Source: Bog-159 sp963738375
GTDB lineage: Bacteria; Acidobacteriota; Terriglobia; Bryobacterales; Bryobacteraceae
Assembly (NCBI GenBank): GCA_963738375.1
Contig: CAVTWL010000004.1
Coordinates: 1,116,001-1,180,000, forward strand
DNA: 64,000 nucleotides
Direction: 5' to 3'
Shown in pieces: positions 1 through 8,616 of this stretch; the stretch's first letter is position 1, and every line of letters begins with the position of its first letter. The position numbers and the translations under genes are program-made. The notes below the pieces were generated by a model. The model was not told the DNA's origin and did not search any database. It saw only the letters and a program-made list of their open reading frames with translations.

Positions 1-1
1 C

Positions 2-124
2 TTTGGCACCGCTACCGAAGCCGACCGCCGCAAAACCCGCGCCGGCTGGACTTGGAAGGAAGTCGCTGCATCCGGCATTGTGCTGGCGTGCATTCTCGGG
101 AGTTATCTCTACTTCCGCGGCTGA
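2..124 (+). CDS. C-terminal end of an unknown membrane protein (5' truncated by window)
   Basis: An open frame runs from the window edge to a TGA at 122-124, giving 40 residues. The last 20 residues are hydrophobic (GIVLACILGSYLYF core) and read as a C-terminal membrane anchor, preceded by a charged segment rich in Arg and Lys. Nothing identifies the family. It could be the tail of a tail-anchored or polytopic membrane protein. Confidence 0.45.
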   Translation, partial: FGTATEADRRKTRAGWTWKEVAASGIVLACILGSYLYFRG

Positions 125-186
125 AGCGGCCGTTACCGTTTTTCGTCCGGCTGGCGCATAATTAATAAAACACGCCAGGAGGCGTT

Positions 187-1311
187 ATGGGCTGCCGTAC
201 ATGGGTGTATGCGGGGATGGTAGTGGCCATCGCCGTAGCGAGGGGTCAGAACCCGGGGCAAGAGGTAATCGACAAGAGCAGCGAGCGGGTGGTCTTTTTC
301 ACCGGCAACGTCATGCTGGACGATGGCTCTGCGCCGGCCGATGCGGTTCGGATTGAGCGCGTTTGCGACGGTCACGCTACCTTCGAAGCGTGGACAGACG
401 AAAAGGGTCACTTTGGCTTCAAGGTGTCACCCAATGGCGACGACGTCTCTTCCGGCGATGCCAGCCTGCCTTCCGTTCTGCGCAACGATGAACTGAACAA
501 GGCGTTGAACGCGAGTTCCACGCAGTATTCACGGCCCATCACGACCGCTTTGCGCGGCTGCGTGCTGCGCGGAGTTCTGTCCGGCTACGGGTCTGAGACG
601 GTGACCATGGCGATTAAGAGCACCATGGACGATTCTCGAGTGGGCACAATCCTGCTGCATCCGCTATCGCGCGCCAGCACGCTGGTGGTGAGCGCGACCA
701 CGCTGCAGGCGCCATCGAATGCGCGCAAGGCCTATGAACGAGGACTCGAAGCCATGCGCGGCGCGAAGTGGGATATGGCTGCGTCGGAGTTCGGCAAAGC
801 CGTCAAATCGTACCCGAAGTTCGCCGTGGCTTGGTACCAACTGGGTCTGGCGCGCCAGAACCGTAAAGATGCGGCGGGAGCGGTGGAAGCATGGAAGCAG
901 TCCGAAGCGGCCGACCCCCGATATGTGAAGTCCTATGAAAGCCTGACCTTGGCCGCGGACCATCGCGGGGATTGGGCCGAATCGCAAATGTATTCGCAGA
1001 AGTGGATACAACTCGACCCCGAGGATTTCCCGGGGGCTTACCTTCTGAATGCCGTGGCTAACGCCAGGCTCAACAGACCCGTTGAAGCCGAGAAGGCGGC
1101 GCGCGAGGGTTTGCGTTTGGACAAGGAGTTCAGGATTCCCCGCATTAGCTATGTGCTGGGCTTGATTCTGATGGAGAAGAAGGAATATGCGGAATCCGCC
1201 AGGTGCTTCCGCAAGTATCTGGAACTGGCGCCAAACGCGAACGACGCCGCCGTGGTCCGCCAACAAGTTCCCAAACTGGAAGAACTGGCCGCCAATCAGG
1301 GCGCTAAATAA
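187..1311 (+). CDS. Secreted TPR-repeat protein with N-terminal carboxypeptidase-regulatory-like domain
   Basis: This 374-residue protein starts with a short hydrophobic signal-like segment (about residues 1-21). Residues ~35-170 look like a beta-rich, carboxypeptidase-regulatory/Ig-like fold (FTGNVMLDDGSAPADAVRIE, then a DEKGHFGFKV segment). Residues ~180-365 carry about five tetratricopeptide repeats with the usual A-Y-x2-G and L-G-x-A spacing. A strong Shine-Dalgarno AGGAGG lies at 177-182, four bases before the ATG, which fixes the start. Such proteins are frequent in acidobacterial envelopes and probably scaffold protein-protein contacts outside the cytoplasm. No catalytic motif is visible, so the specific role is unknown. 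Confidence 0.75.
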   Translation: MGCRTWVYAGMVVAIAVARGQNPGQEVIDKSSERVVFFTGNVMLDDGSAPADAVRIERVCDGHATFEAWTDEKGHFGFKVSPNGDDVSSGDASLPSVLRNDELNKALNASSTQYSRPITTALRGCVLRGVLSGYGSETVTMAIKSTMDDSRVGTILLHPLSRASTLVVSATTLQAPSNARKAYERGLEAMRGAKWDMAASEFGKAVKSYPKFAVAWYQLGLARQNRKDAAGAVEAWKQSEAADPRYVKSYESLTLAADHRGDWAESQMYSQKWIQLDPEDFPGAYLLNAVANARLNRPVEAEKAAREGLRLDKEFRIPRISYVLGLILMEKKEYAESARCFRKYLELAPNANDAAVVRQQVPKLEELAANQGAK

Positions 1312-1321
1312 GCGCCGGGAA

Positions 1322-1906
1322 TCACTTTACGGCAAGCCGGAAATCGACGGTGACAACCAGTGCGTCGGGCATCACCTGGATGCGCAGCACGTTGAAATCC
1401 AGCATTTCCTGGCGGTAAACGGCTTGCGGCGCCGTTTGCTCGAGCAGCTTTTTCGCCTGATCTCCCACGCGATATTCAAACTGCTTGCGCAGGCTATCGC
1501 CCAAGGCGGCGCACACCTTCCGCACGTAGTAGCCAGTCGCATGCGCTTCGACTTTCACGTCCTTGAGGCCAATCGACTGATTGCGATAGTAGGGGAGCGC
1601 CGTGACGTAAACATCAAAAGAGTCGCCCAACCCGATGCATCGGCCAAACACATCCAGCGCCGAGCGCCCGGTGAAGTGCGCCTTCAGGATCAACATGCCG
1701 TTCTCGCCGTGGAGTTCGGGATGCTCGAGATACGCGAAGCTGCACTTGGCCGCGGCACTCCCCCGCACATAGCGTTTGCCGTCCTGCGTGAAGACCTCCT
1801 GGGCCAGGATTTTCTGGATGGCCGAATAGTGAATCTCGATGTCGGCCGCGCGTGCAGCGGACAGCGAAACGAGCAGCAGAAGGATGCAGCGGGCTCGCAC
1901 CTTCAT
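1322..1906 (-). CDS. Secreted protein of unknown function, last gene of the hypAB operon
   Basis: The 194-residue product begins with a clear signal peptide (MKVRARCILLLLVSLSAARA, cleavage after ARA). The mature part has alternating hydrophobic/polar strands and few charged clusters, consistent with a periplasmic beta-rich protein. I do not recognise the family. It starts 4 bases after the stop of the DUF350 gene and is in the same direction as hypA and hypB, so it is likely co-transcribed. Whether it has anything to do with nickel enzymes is open. Confidence 0.65.
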   Translation of the reverse strand: MKVRARCILLLLVSLSAARAADIEIHYSAIQKILAQEVFTQDGKRYVRGSAAAKCSFAYLEHPELHGENGMLILKAHFTGRSALDVFGRCIGLGDSFDVYVTALPYYRNQSIGLKDVKVEAHATGYYVRKVCAALGDSLRKQFEYRVGDQAKKLLEQTAPQAVYRQEMLDFNVLRIQVMPDALVVTVDFRLAVK

Positions 1907-1910
1907 CGGG

Positions 1911-2117
1911 TTAGTGCATGGCGGCGGCGATGATCATGCAAATGCCGATGGCCGCCGCGCCCGCGAAAATAGCCACAGCCAGATTGCGTTCCTGCACCAG
2001 TTCGCGCCACAGATTCACCGGCGCGGCTTTGGACAAGATGGCGACGGCGAGGGCGAAGACTGCAATCCCGAGCGACGCGAAGATGACGGCGTTCACCAAC
2101 GGGTGCTCGGTCAGCAT
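1911..2117 (-). CDS. DUF350 small membrane protein
   Basis: A 68-residue protein with two transmembrane segments, the first in NAVIFASLGIAVFALAVAIL and the second in the region ending IGICMIIAAAMH. The sequence between them (LVQERNLAVAIFAGA) has the Asn-x-Ala-x-Ala-Ile pattern of DUF350 half-repeats. DUF350 proteins of the YjfL type usually have two such halves, so this is a single-unit form. The start ATG at 2117 overlaps the stop codon of hypB (ATGCTGA), which implies translational coupling. Function is unknown in the family. Confidence 0.7.
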   Translation of the reverse strand: MLTEHPLVNAVIFASLGIAVFALAVAILSKAAPVNLWRELVQERNLAVAIFAGAAAIGICMIIAAAMH

Positions 2118-2770
2118 GCTTTCGCCACCGCAGCTTTGGCATCGATCCACTGGCGCCAGATATCCATACCGGCGCCGCTGGTGCAGGAGACTTCCAGGAT
2201 CTGCGCATGGGGCTGCACCCGCTTGATGTATTCGCGCGCGAGGTCCATCTTGAAAGGAACGTAGGGAAGCAGATCTATCTTGGTGAGCACCACCACGTCG
2301 GCGCGATGAAAGGTTGCCGGATACTTCAGCGGCTTGTCCTCGCCTTCGGTAACGCTGAGAAGCACCACGCGCGCCTCTTCGCCGAGGTCATAGCTGGTGG
2401 GGCAAACCAGGTTCCCGACGTTCTCAATCAGCAGCAGGTCGATCTCTTCAGGCTTCCATTCGGCGAGCGCCGTGGTCACCATGCGTGCGTCCAGATGGCA
2501 TGCTCCCCCGGTGGTGATCTGGCGCACCGGAAAGCCGTAGCGGGCGAGGCGTTGCGCGTCGTTGTCAGTTTGGATGTCCCCCGTCAACACCGCGACCTTG
2601 CGGCCCAGTTCGAAGGAAGCCAGGGTGCGCTCAAGCAACATGGTCTTGCCCGATCCGGGCGAACTGATCAGGTTCACGCACCACGTGCCGTGGCGCTCGA
2701 AGCCTTGGCGGAGATCCGCGGCGAGGCGGTCGTTTTCATTCAGGACTTTTCGTTCCAGGGGCACGCGCAT
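2111..2770 (-). CDS. hypB: Hydrogenase nickel incorporation GTPase HypB
   Basis: HypB is a SIMIBI-class GTPase that, with HypA, delivers nickel to the active site of [NiFe]-hydrogenase. The 219-residue product has the P-loop SSPGSGKT (residues ~36-43), a GDIQTDNDA switch region, the nickel-binding GGACHLD motif (Cys91/His92) and the guanine-specificity LTKID motif. It lacks both the His-rich N-terminal stretch and the N-terminal CxxCGC nickel motif of the E. coli protein, so it is a minimal form. The start ATG at 2770 overlaps the hypA stop (TGATG). No hydrogenase structural genes or other hyp genes lie in the window, so the client enzyme is elsewhere or different. Confidence 0.92.
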   Translation of the reverse strand: MRVPLERKVLNENDRLAADLRQGFERHGTWCVNLISSPGSGKTMLLERTLASFELGRKVAVLTGDIQTDNDAQRLARYGFPVRQITTGGACHLDARMVTTALAEWKPEEIDLLLIENVGNLVCPTSYDLGEEARVVLLSVTEGEDKPLKYPATFHRADVVVLTKIDLLPYVPFKMDLAREYIKRVQPHAQILEVSCTSGAGMDIWRQWIDAKAAVAKAC

Positions 2771-3114
2771 CAGGTTTCTTCCATCTCCATATAGGCGAAT
2801 TCCAGCTCTTTGCCGCTGGCCAACTCCGTTTCCGCCGAGCCGCAATGGGGGCAGTCCGTCTGGTAGTCGACAACGGCAAAGTCCCGCGCGCACTGGCGGC
2901 AGCGATTGCGCCAGGGCGACGGATCGATCAAGAGCGCCAGCGGCGCCAGGTCGGTATCCTGCACCAGGGTTTCAAAGCAAAAGCGCAGCGAATCCACATC
3001 GACTCCGGAGAGTTCCCCGATCTTGAGGCCGACCGCCATCACGTGGGCGTTGTGCCGCGCGCCTTCGGCGCGGACAGCCTCCAACATGGATCCGGCGATG
3101 CTCATTTCGTGCAT
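2770..3114 (-). CDS. hypA: Hydrogenase/urease nickel chaperone HypA
   Basis: HypA binds nickel through the N-terminal Met-His and supports HypB. The start was set at the ATG giving MHEMSIA, the invariant N-terminus of the family, and yields 114 residues, the usual length. The structural zinc site is two CxxC pairs, Cys72/Cys75 (CRQC) and Cys88/Cys91 (CPHC). It is first in a minus-strand operon with hypB, DUF350 and a secreted protein, and is divergent from the DinB-like gene at 3200 with 85 bases between them for promoters. Confidence 0.92.
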   Translation of the reverse strand: MHEMSIAGSMLEAVRAEGARHNAHVMAVGLKIGELSGVDVDSLRFCFETLVQDTDLAPLALLIDPSPWRNRCRQCARDFAVVDYQTDCPHCGSAETELASGKELEFAYMEMEET

Positions 3115-3199
3115 TGTTACAGAGCTACTTCGATGATAGCGCGCGGTTTCCCGCCGGGTTGCCCCACGAGGCAGAAGTGCGCTATGAATTGTACTCGTC

Positions 3200-3730
3200 A
3201 TGATGAAAACGAACTGGCTTGTCTGTCTCGCGGTGGCGCTTCCGGCGCTCGCTCAGAATACGGTTAAAGACTCGATCGTGAAACATTGGAAGACAACGAA
3301 GGAATTCACCCTGGCCGTCGCCGATGCGATGCCGGCGGACGGCTACGGTTTCCGGCCTTCGCCCGAGGAGATGAACTTCGGCCAGCTGATGGTGCATATC
3401 GGCGTGGCGGACTTGAATGCCTGCGCGCTGGCGAGCGGACTGGACAAGCCGGCGCTGCCGCCCAAAGTCGCGGCCTGGCTGAAGGATACGAAGCAGGATA
3501 TGGACAAAGAGCCGGCGACCGCCTTTCTTGCCCAGACGTTCGATTTCTGCGTCAAGGCCGCTGAGTCGCTCACGCCCGAACGGATGGAAACCGTGGTGGG
3601 GCCGGCCAATCGCCACATGACGGCTTTCGAATGGATGTGGAGCTACTTCACCCATACGGCGCATCACCGGGCGCAGGCCGAAGTCTACCTTCGGGTGAAG
3701 GGAATCAAGCCGCCGGACTACAAGTTCTGA
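3200..3730 (+). CDS. Secreted DinB-like four-helix protein
   Basis: A 176-residue protein with a signal peptide (MMKTNWLVCLAVALPALAQ) and a DinB/YfiT-type four-helix bundle. The putative metal site is the classic trio: His in the LMVHIGVADLN helix and HxxxH in THTAHHRAQAEVY near the C-terminus. Most DinB-fold enzymes are cytosolic metal-dependent thiol transferases; secreted versions are common in acidobacteria and have no assigned substrate. The start is the first ATG of an ATGATG pair at 3200. Confidence 0.8.
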   Translation: MMKTNWLVCLAVALPALAQNTVKDSIVKHWKTTKEFTLAVADAMPADGYGFRPSPEEMNFGQLMVHIGVADLNACALASGLDKPALPPKVAAWLKDTKQDMDKEPATAFLAQTFDFCVKAAESLTPERMETVVGPANRHMTAFEWMWSYFTHTAHHRAQAEVYLRVKGIKPPDYKF

Positions 3731-3760
3731 GTGCGGGCCGGCAAGGTATACTTGCCGGAG

Positions 3761-5843
3761 ATGAGATTCGCAAGGTTTGTCTTCACGGCCCTTTGTCTGT
3801 GGGCACCGACGGCCACCGCGCAGTCGGCGTATGTACGAGTCAGCCAGGTTGGATATGAGGATGGCGCCGGACCGTTTCGCGCGTACCTGATGGCGAGCGC
3901 GGCAGAGACCGGAGCGACGTTTGCGGTGCTGAACTCCAGTGGCCAGACGGTGTACTCCGCGCCCATCGGCGCATTGCTGGGGACCTGGAGCAACACCGGC
4001 TCGCTGGTGTACTCGGTCTATGCTCTCGATTTCACCGTGCCGGCTGGTTTGGGATATACGATCTCGGTGACTGGCCCCGCGGCGGCGGTTTCTCCGGTCT
4101 TCCCGATCGCCGATCCGGTTACGCTGTACTCCGGGCTGCTGCTGAACACCAAGTTCTTTTATGAAACCGAGCGGGATGGGCCGAACTACATTCCCAATGC
4201 GCTGCGCAGCGCGCCGGGGCATCTGAATGACGCGACGGCAACGGTGTATCAAACGCCGCCACTGGACAGCAACGATTTGATCATCGACCACGGGCAAGGC
4301 CTTGACCCCGACGGGCGCGGCGATCAACGCAACCGGCGGATGGTGGGACGCGGGCGACTACATGAAGTACGTGGAGACCATGAGCTATACGGTGGCGCTG
4401 CAGGAGATCGGGATCCGAGAATTTCCCAAGCAGATGGGGCCGGGCGCACCGATGAATCCGCCTGCGCCGCCGAACGCGATCTCTTATGCTGGAACCGCCG
4501 CCGGGGCTCCGTCATCGGCCGACTTCGCGCCGGAGGCCCACTTTGGAATCGAGTTCCTGATGAAGATGTGGGACGACTCCAGCAAGACGCTTTACTACCA
4601 GGTGGGCAACAGCCAAAGCTGGTCGAACTTCCCGAACCTGCTGAGCGACTACGATATCTGGCGGCTGCCGCAAGCAGACGATAGCTGGCCCGGATGTTCT
4701 GGTTCGGCGCAGTATATTTGCCATCGTCCGGTCTTCGTTGCCGGCCCGGCCGGATCGCCTGTCAGTCCCAATCTGGCGGGACGGCTGGCGGCGGCATTCG
4801 CGGGATGCTACCAACTGGAGCGCACTTCCCATCCGGCATTCGCGAACCAATGCCTGAAGAATGCCGAAGACATCTTCGCCCTTGCCGATCTGTCGTTTTC
4901 CGACCCCGCGGGGTATGTTGGCAGTGGGACGTGCGCGTCCGGATGCCTGCTGACGATCATGCCCTTCGACGGCTATCCGGAGACGGTTTGGGAGGACGAT
5001 ATGGAGTTAGGCGCGACGGAACTTTACTTCGCGCTGGCGTCGGCTAACGGGCAATTGCCGGCGGGATTGCCGGTCACCAATCCGCTGACTTACCTGACGC
5101 AGGCGGCGCAATTTGCGAGTAACTATGTTACTAACATCTATAACAAGGGTTACTCGGACACATTGAACTTATACGATGTCAGCGGCCTGGCGCATTATGA
5201 GTTATGCCGCGCGCTGGGGGCGGCGGGCAACCCCGCGGGACTGGCGGTGAACCAGCAGGGCATGCGAGCCCAATTGCTGGCCCAAGTGGGCGATGCCATC
5301 AACCAGGCGGGCACGGATGCCTGGGGATTCGGCGATGCGTGGACCGGCGATACGACTTCGCACGGCGCGGGCATTGCGGTGATGGCGAGCGAAGCTTATC
5401 ATCTGACTGGCGACAGCAGCTACGATGCGTATTCGCGGTCCTGGCTGGCCAATATTCTGGGCGCGAATGCGTGGGGGTCGTCGTTCATCGTGGGCGACGG
5501 TTCGGCGACTTTTCCCGATTGCATCCAGCACCAGGTGGCGAACATCGCCGGGGCGCTGGACGGCACGTCGGGAGGGGCGCCGGTGTTGTGGGGCGCGGCG
5601 ACGGAGGGGCCGTCTTACGCGGGCACGGCAGGCACGCTGGACGGCATGAACCTGTGCCCGGCCAACGGGGTGAACGCCTTCGAGATTTTCAATGGCAACG
5701 ACGGGCGCTACAATGCCTCGGCGCGGGCGGTTTACCGGGACAATGTGCAGTCGTATAGCACTACGGAGCCGGCCATCGACCTGACTTCGACTTCGTTTCT
5801 GATGTTTTCCTGGCGCATGACCGGGACGCCGGCTCAGCGGTAA
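3761..5843 (+). CDS. Secreted glycoside hydrolase family 9 (endoglucanase/cellulase), frameshifted
   Basis: Two frames together encode one GH9 enzyme of about 690 residues. The first frame (3761-~4290) gives a signal peptide (MRFARFVFTALCLWAPTATA) and the N-terminal Ig-like CelD_N domain. The second (~4280-5843) gives the (alpha/alpha)6 catalytic domain, with the nucleophile/base motif GGWWDAGDYMK (Asp-Ala-Gly-Asp) at its start and the proton-donor region TTEPAIDLTS near the end. A single indel near 4285-4300 joins them. The upstream GTG at 3731 is a poorer start because the signal peptide begins at 3761. The protein would hydrolyse beta-1,4-glucans outside the cell. Confidence 0.85.
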
Positions 5844-5852
5844 GATGTGGAG

Positions 5853-6313
5853 ATGAACAGAGCGTTTCTCATTGCGGTTTCGCTGGTTGGCTGCGCGGCG
5901 TCTTCCCTTTTCGCTCAGTCTGGTATCACTTTCACGCTTTCCAATCGGCCACTGCCGCGCTGATACGGGTTGGTGGATGCTGGAACTCGAACCCGACGGC
6001 CATCCTGCTGGTGAAGAAAACCGATCCCCGCGCCGTGGACATGTTCTCGTTCGACGTCGTGGACGGCAAGGGCAAGTTGAAATGCCGGTACGAGAGGATC
6101 ATCGAAGACCGCATCGCGCCGGTGATCGAAGCAGGCGCCAGGGAGTGGGAAACCAGGCCGTTTCTGGGAAATACGACCCCCGACATGGTTCTCTCAGTGA
6201 GGAATGTAAAGGTTGTCTTTGCCGGGGACGACGACCCGATCGTGAAGAAGCGGGACGCAGATCTGATTGCGGGCCGCAAGTTCAGCATGCGGGAAGCGAG
6301 GTCCGAGCGGTGA
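5853..6313 (+). CDS. Small secreted protein of unknown function, frameshifted
   Basis: The first frame supplies a signal peptide (MNRAFLIAVSLVGCAASSLF, then AQ). After an apparent indel near 5917-5930 a second frame continues without stop to 6313, containing VGGCWNSNPTAILLVKKTDP and FSFDVVDGKGKLKCRYERI. The joined product is about 150 residues with no recognised domain. It follows the GH9 gene by 9 bases and may be co-transcribed. Confidence 0.5.
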
Positions 6314-6369
6314 ATTCGGGTTCACGGCCTGCCTGACAATTTTCATGCAGGAAAGCCCGGTAGCCGGCT

Positions 6370-6603
6370 TCATCCCACGAAGCCGGTGCGTTTGTTCCCA
6401 TCGATGAAAGGGTGATTCCGCACGATGCCGGCCGTATAGGCTGCGGCCCTGTCGACGATCTGGGGAGCGCCGCCATAGACGAAAAGCTGTTGGGGGCGGG
6501 CCAGTGCGGATTCGAGCGAAGCGTTATCGCGCAAGCCAGCGGCGCCGCCATGCAGTGCCAGGAGACGGCCGTGAAGCCCGAGCGCATCCCGCCTGTCGAT
6601 CAC
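6370..6603 (-). pseudogene. doc: Doc/Fic-type toxin, C-terminally truncated
   Basis: The 77 residues match the Doc (death-on-curing) layout: a helix with LHGRLLALHGG, then GLRDNASLESALARPQ, and the Fic motif HPFIDGNKRTGF. Doc toxins phosphorylate or AMPylate translation components using this motif and are normally about 125 residues. Here the frame stops directly after the motif, and neither other frame supplies the usual C-terminal helices, so about 45 residues are missing. The start is a GTG at 6603, 12 bases after the upstream AbrB-type antitoxin stop, in typical antitoxin-toxin order. Likely inactive. Confidence 0.7.
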
Positions 6604-6615
6604 AGGATGGCTTTT

Positions 6616-6843
6616 TCACTGGGCGAGGACGTGCAAGGTGTTGCGATAGCGGCTGAGGATATCCTCCGCCTTGGCCATTTTCTTTTCGAATGCCGGGTCG
6701 TATGGCGTGAGGCGATAACCGCCTTCCGGAGCTTCGATCAAGAAGAGGGGTTGGCCCTCGCCGGCTTGCAGGCGGTTGATCACCTCTTTGGGGAGGACAA
6801 CACCTAGGGAATTTCCGAATCTGCGGACTTTCAGTTCAACCAG
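6616..6843 (-). CDS. AbrB/MazE-family antitoxin
   Basis: The reading VELKVRRFGNSLGVVLPKEV is the standard swapped-hairpin AbrB DNA-binding fold of MazE/AbrB antitoxins; it would bind its own promoter and neutralise the adjacent Doc toxin. The C-terminus (FEKKMAKAEDILSRYRNTLH) is the toxin-binding helix. No ATG/GTG/TTG lies at the expected N-terminus: the codon just before VELK is CTG (6841-6843), and the frame continues upstream into repeat DNA. Either CTG is used, or the original start was lost when the repeat was inserted. Confidence 0.65.
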   Translation of the reverse strand: MVELKVRRFGNSLGVVLPKEVINRLQAGEGQPLFLIEAPEGGYRLTPYDPAFEKKMAKAEDILSRYRNTLHVLAQ

Positions 6844-6870
6844 GGGATAGACGTGCGAGCGAACACAGGA

Positions 6871-7090
6871 AGTGTGCGGAAGTGTGCAGAAAGGGGCAGA
6901 TGCAAACGAACCCAATTTGGGGCAGGCCGGGCGGGGCGGCGGAATTTGACAAATGAACCCAAAGCCGTTGATTCCGCTTAGGTTCCGGGGTGTGCTGTGT
7001 GCGGAAGTGTGCAGAAGGGGGCAGGCCGGCCGAAGTGAATGAAATTTTACGAACGAACCCATTTTTGTTGATTCTGTTCATCTTAGGTGG
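6871..7090. repeat. Two-copy imperfect direct repeat of about 95-115 bp
   Basis: Copy 1 (about 6871-6983) and copy 2 (about 6995-7090) share the blocks GTGTGCGGAAGTGTGCAGAA, GGGGCAG, GAACCCA, GTTGATTC and CTTAGGT in the same order with small indels. The repeat fills the space between the AbrB/Doc pair and the Phd/VapC pair, which point away from each other, so it lies where both promoters should be. Confidence 0.7.
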
Positions 7091-7159
7091 TCTTGAATGG
7101 CGGTTTGGGTAGCGATGGAACGTTTTCATGATAGACTAGTCGATTCAACTGGTTGATTT

Positions 7160-7405
7160 ATGCGCGAAATTCAAGCATCGGCCGCGAAGGTTCATCTGCC
7201 CCAACTGCTCGACGAGGTGGAGCGCGGCGAAACACTGATCATCACCAGACATGGACGAAGGATCGCGCGAATCGTACCCGAGGTGGACGGTCAGCAGGGC
7301 GAAATCGACAACGCGATCGCCGGTATTCTGGAACTTCGGAAGCGAACCGGCAGGATCACGGTGGAGGAACTGTTGGCGGCGCGCGACGAGGGACGCGAGC
7401 GCTGA
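7160..7405 (+). CDS. Phd/YefM-family antitoxin
   Basis: An 81-residue protein with the Phd/YefM N-terminal fold: REIQASAAKVHLPQLLDEVE, then GETLIITRHGRRIARIVP. These antitoxins bind operator DNA and wrap their acidic C-terminus (here VEELLAARDEGRER) around the partner toxin. Its stop overlaps the start of the PIN-domain toxin (TGATG at 7403-7407), so the pair is translationally coupled. Confidence 0.88.
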   Translation: MREIQASAAKVHLPQLLDEVERGETLIITRHGRRIARIVPEVDGQQGEIDNAIAGILELRKRTGRITVEELLAARDEGRER

Positions 7406-7815
7406 TGGCTTTTGTTCCCGACGCATCGATTGCCGCTTGCTGGGCCTTTCAGGATGAAGACCACCCAGATGCGCGACGGGCATTGCAACAGATGCGCGTG
7501 GAGGAGGCGGTAGTTCCGTGCCTGTGGTGGTTTGAGGTGCGGAATATTCTGCTGGTGAACGAGCGGCGGGGACGCATCGCCGAAGCCGAGACCGCCGCGT
7601 TTTTGGTGCACCTTGGGAGGCTGCGGGTGCGTGTGGACCGGCTGGCGGGCGAACAGGCGGTTTTGCGGCTGGCGCGAAGCCACCGGCTTTCGGTGTACGA
7701 TGCCGCTTATCTGGAGTTGGCGCAGCGGGAAGGCATAGCTCTGGCGACGCTGGACGGCGAACTGCGGAGGGCGGCGGAGGCGGAAGGCGTGGGTCTGGTG
7801 TCCGGGGACGCGTGA
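7405..7815 (+). CDS. vapC: VapC-like PIN-domain toxin
   Basis: A 136-residue PIN-domain ribonuclease. The four acidic residues that bind Mg2+ are in place: Asp6 (VPDASIA), Glu44 (WWFEVRN), Asp99 (VYDAAYLELA) and Asp117 (LATLDGELRRAA). VapC toxins cleave tRNA or rRNA when released from their antitoxin. The ATG at 7405 overlaps the antitoxin stop. A decayed paralogous copy of this gene lies at about 8816-9085. Confidence 0.88.
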   Translation: MAFVPDASIAACWAFQDEDHPDARRALQQMRVEEAVVPCLWWFEVRNILLVNERRGRIAEAETAAFLVHLGRLRVRVDRLAGEQAVLRLARSHRLSVYDAAYLELAQREGIALATLDGELRRAAEAEGVGLVSGDA

Positions 7816-8037
7816 ATTGCGGGTTGGATGGAGCATGATGCACCTGATTTATTGGTAGCAGCGCGGGGACGGGCTTTGAGTGGGCAGGTGGTACAAGGTG
7901 AAGAAAAAGCGGGTTAAAGATGAGGCTGCGGACGTGTTAATTGCAGATTCGAATCGGAGTACGAGCAGGATTGGCCGCAGCCGATTGTCAGAGAAAAAGG
8001 GGGCGGGTCACTACCATCAGTTTGAATCCGTACCGTT
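7816..8037. other. Intergenic region without a convincing gene
   Basis: No supported coding region, tRNA or repeat is visible here. The frame at 7880-8359 that crosses this part is only open by chance in its first half; its second half overlaps a real broken gene. Confidence 0.5.
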
Positions 8038-8592
8038 ATGCCAAGAGTGCGATGGAAACCGTTTCTATTTGGCGGCCAAACTTACGACCTTAGCCATCTA
8101 CATCCCCGGACGTGCCGGTACGAGCAGCCAGCCAGGGGCGACAAGCCCGCGCGCGCCTACACGGTGGATATCATCTTTTCTTTGCACTGTTTTACGAGGG
8201 GCCTGTTCGGCGATGAAACCGCGGATAAGGCCTTTTGCTACGCAGATGACCGCGAGATGCGACGCTTTGATTTCCGAATGGTATCAACTGTCGAAGCAGC
8301 TCCCCGGCATCATCGCGGATTCTAGGCAAGTGCAAGTGTTACCATACCGGCCACGATAATTTCTTTTCGGTGGCGTGTGTGGATGCCAGCGGCCAGAGTA
8401 CCGAGTACGACATCTTCTTTGCGGTCTCTCGATCGTCCAGGAAAAGAGGCGTGGTAAACCTTTATGTGCAAAGCGCCTACCCACGCGACGCGGCCCACGA
8501 GCAACGGTCCTCGCACGGTAACGCCGGTGGGGCTCCACGTATTCCGCACAAACGTGCCGAACAACCGGCCCATCAGGCCGGCGCCAAAATAA
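8038..8592 (+). pseudogene. Conserved unknown protein broken by about three frameshifts
   Basis: Successive frames read as one protein of about 185 residues: VRWKPFLFGGQTYDLSHLHP and YTVDIIFSLHCFTR (frame from 8038), then WYQLSKQLPGIIADS, then CYHTGHDNFFSV, EYDIFFAVSRSS and VVNLYVQSAYPRDAAHE, and finally PVGLHVFRTNVPNNRPIRP ending in TAA at 8590-8592. I recall this as a widely scattered orphan family of proteobacteria and plasmids without a proven function, but cannot name it reliably. Breaks fall near 8290, 8310 and 8515. A terminator hairpin begins 2 bases after the reconstructed stop, which supports the reconstruction. Confidence 0.6.
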
Positions 8593-8593
8593 A

Positions 8594-8616
8594 GCGGCTC
8601 CCTTTTGGGGAGCCGC
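8594..8616 (+). terminator. Terminator-like hairpin after the broken gene at 8038-8592
   Basis: GCGGCTCCC (8594-8602) pairs with GGGAGCCGC (8608-8616) around a TTTTG loop, a perfect 9-bp GC-rich stem. The tail is AT-rich (CTAAATCAATTTAA) rather than a clean T-run, so termination strength is uncertain. Confidence 0.6.
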
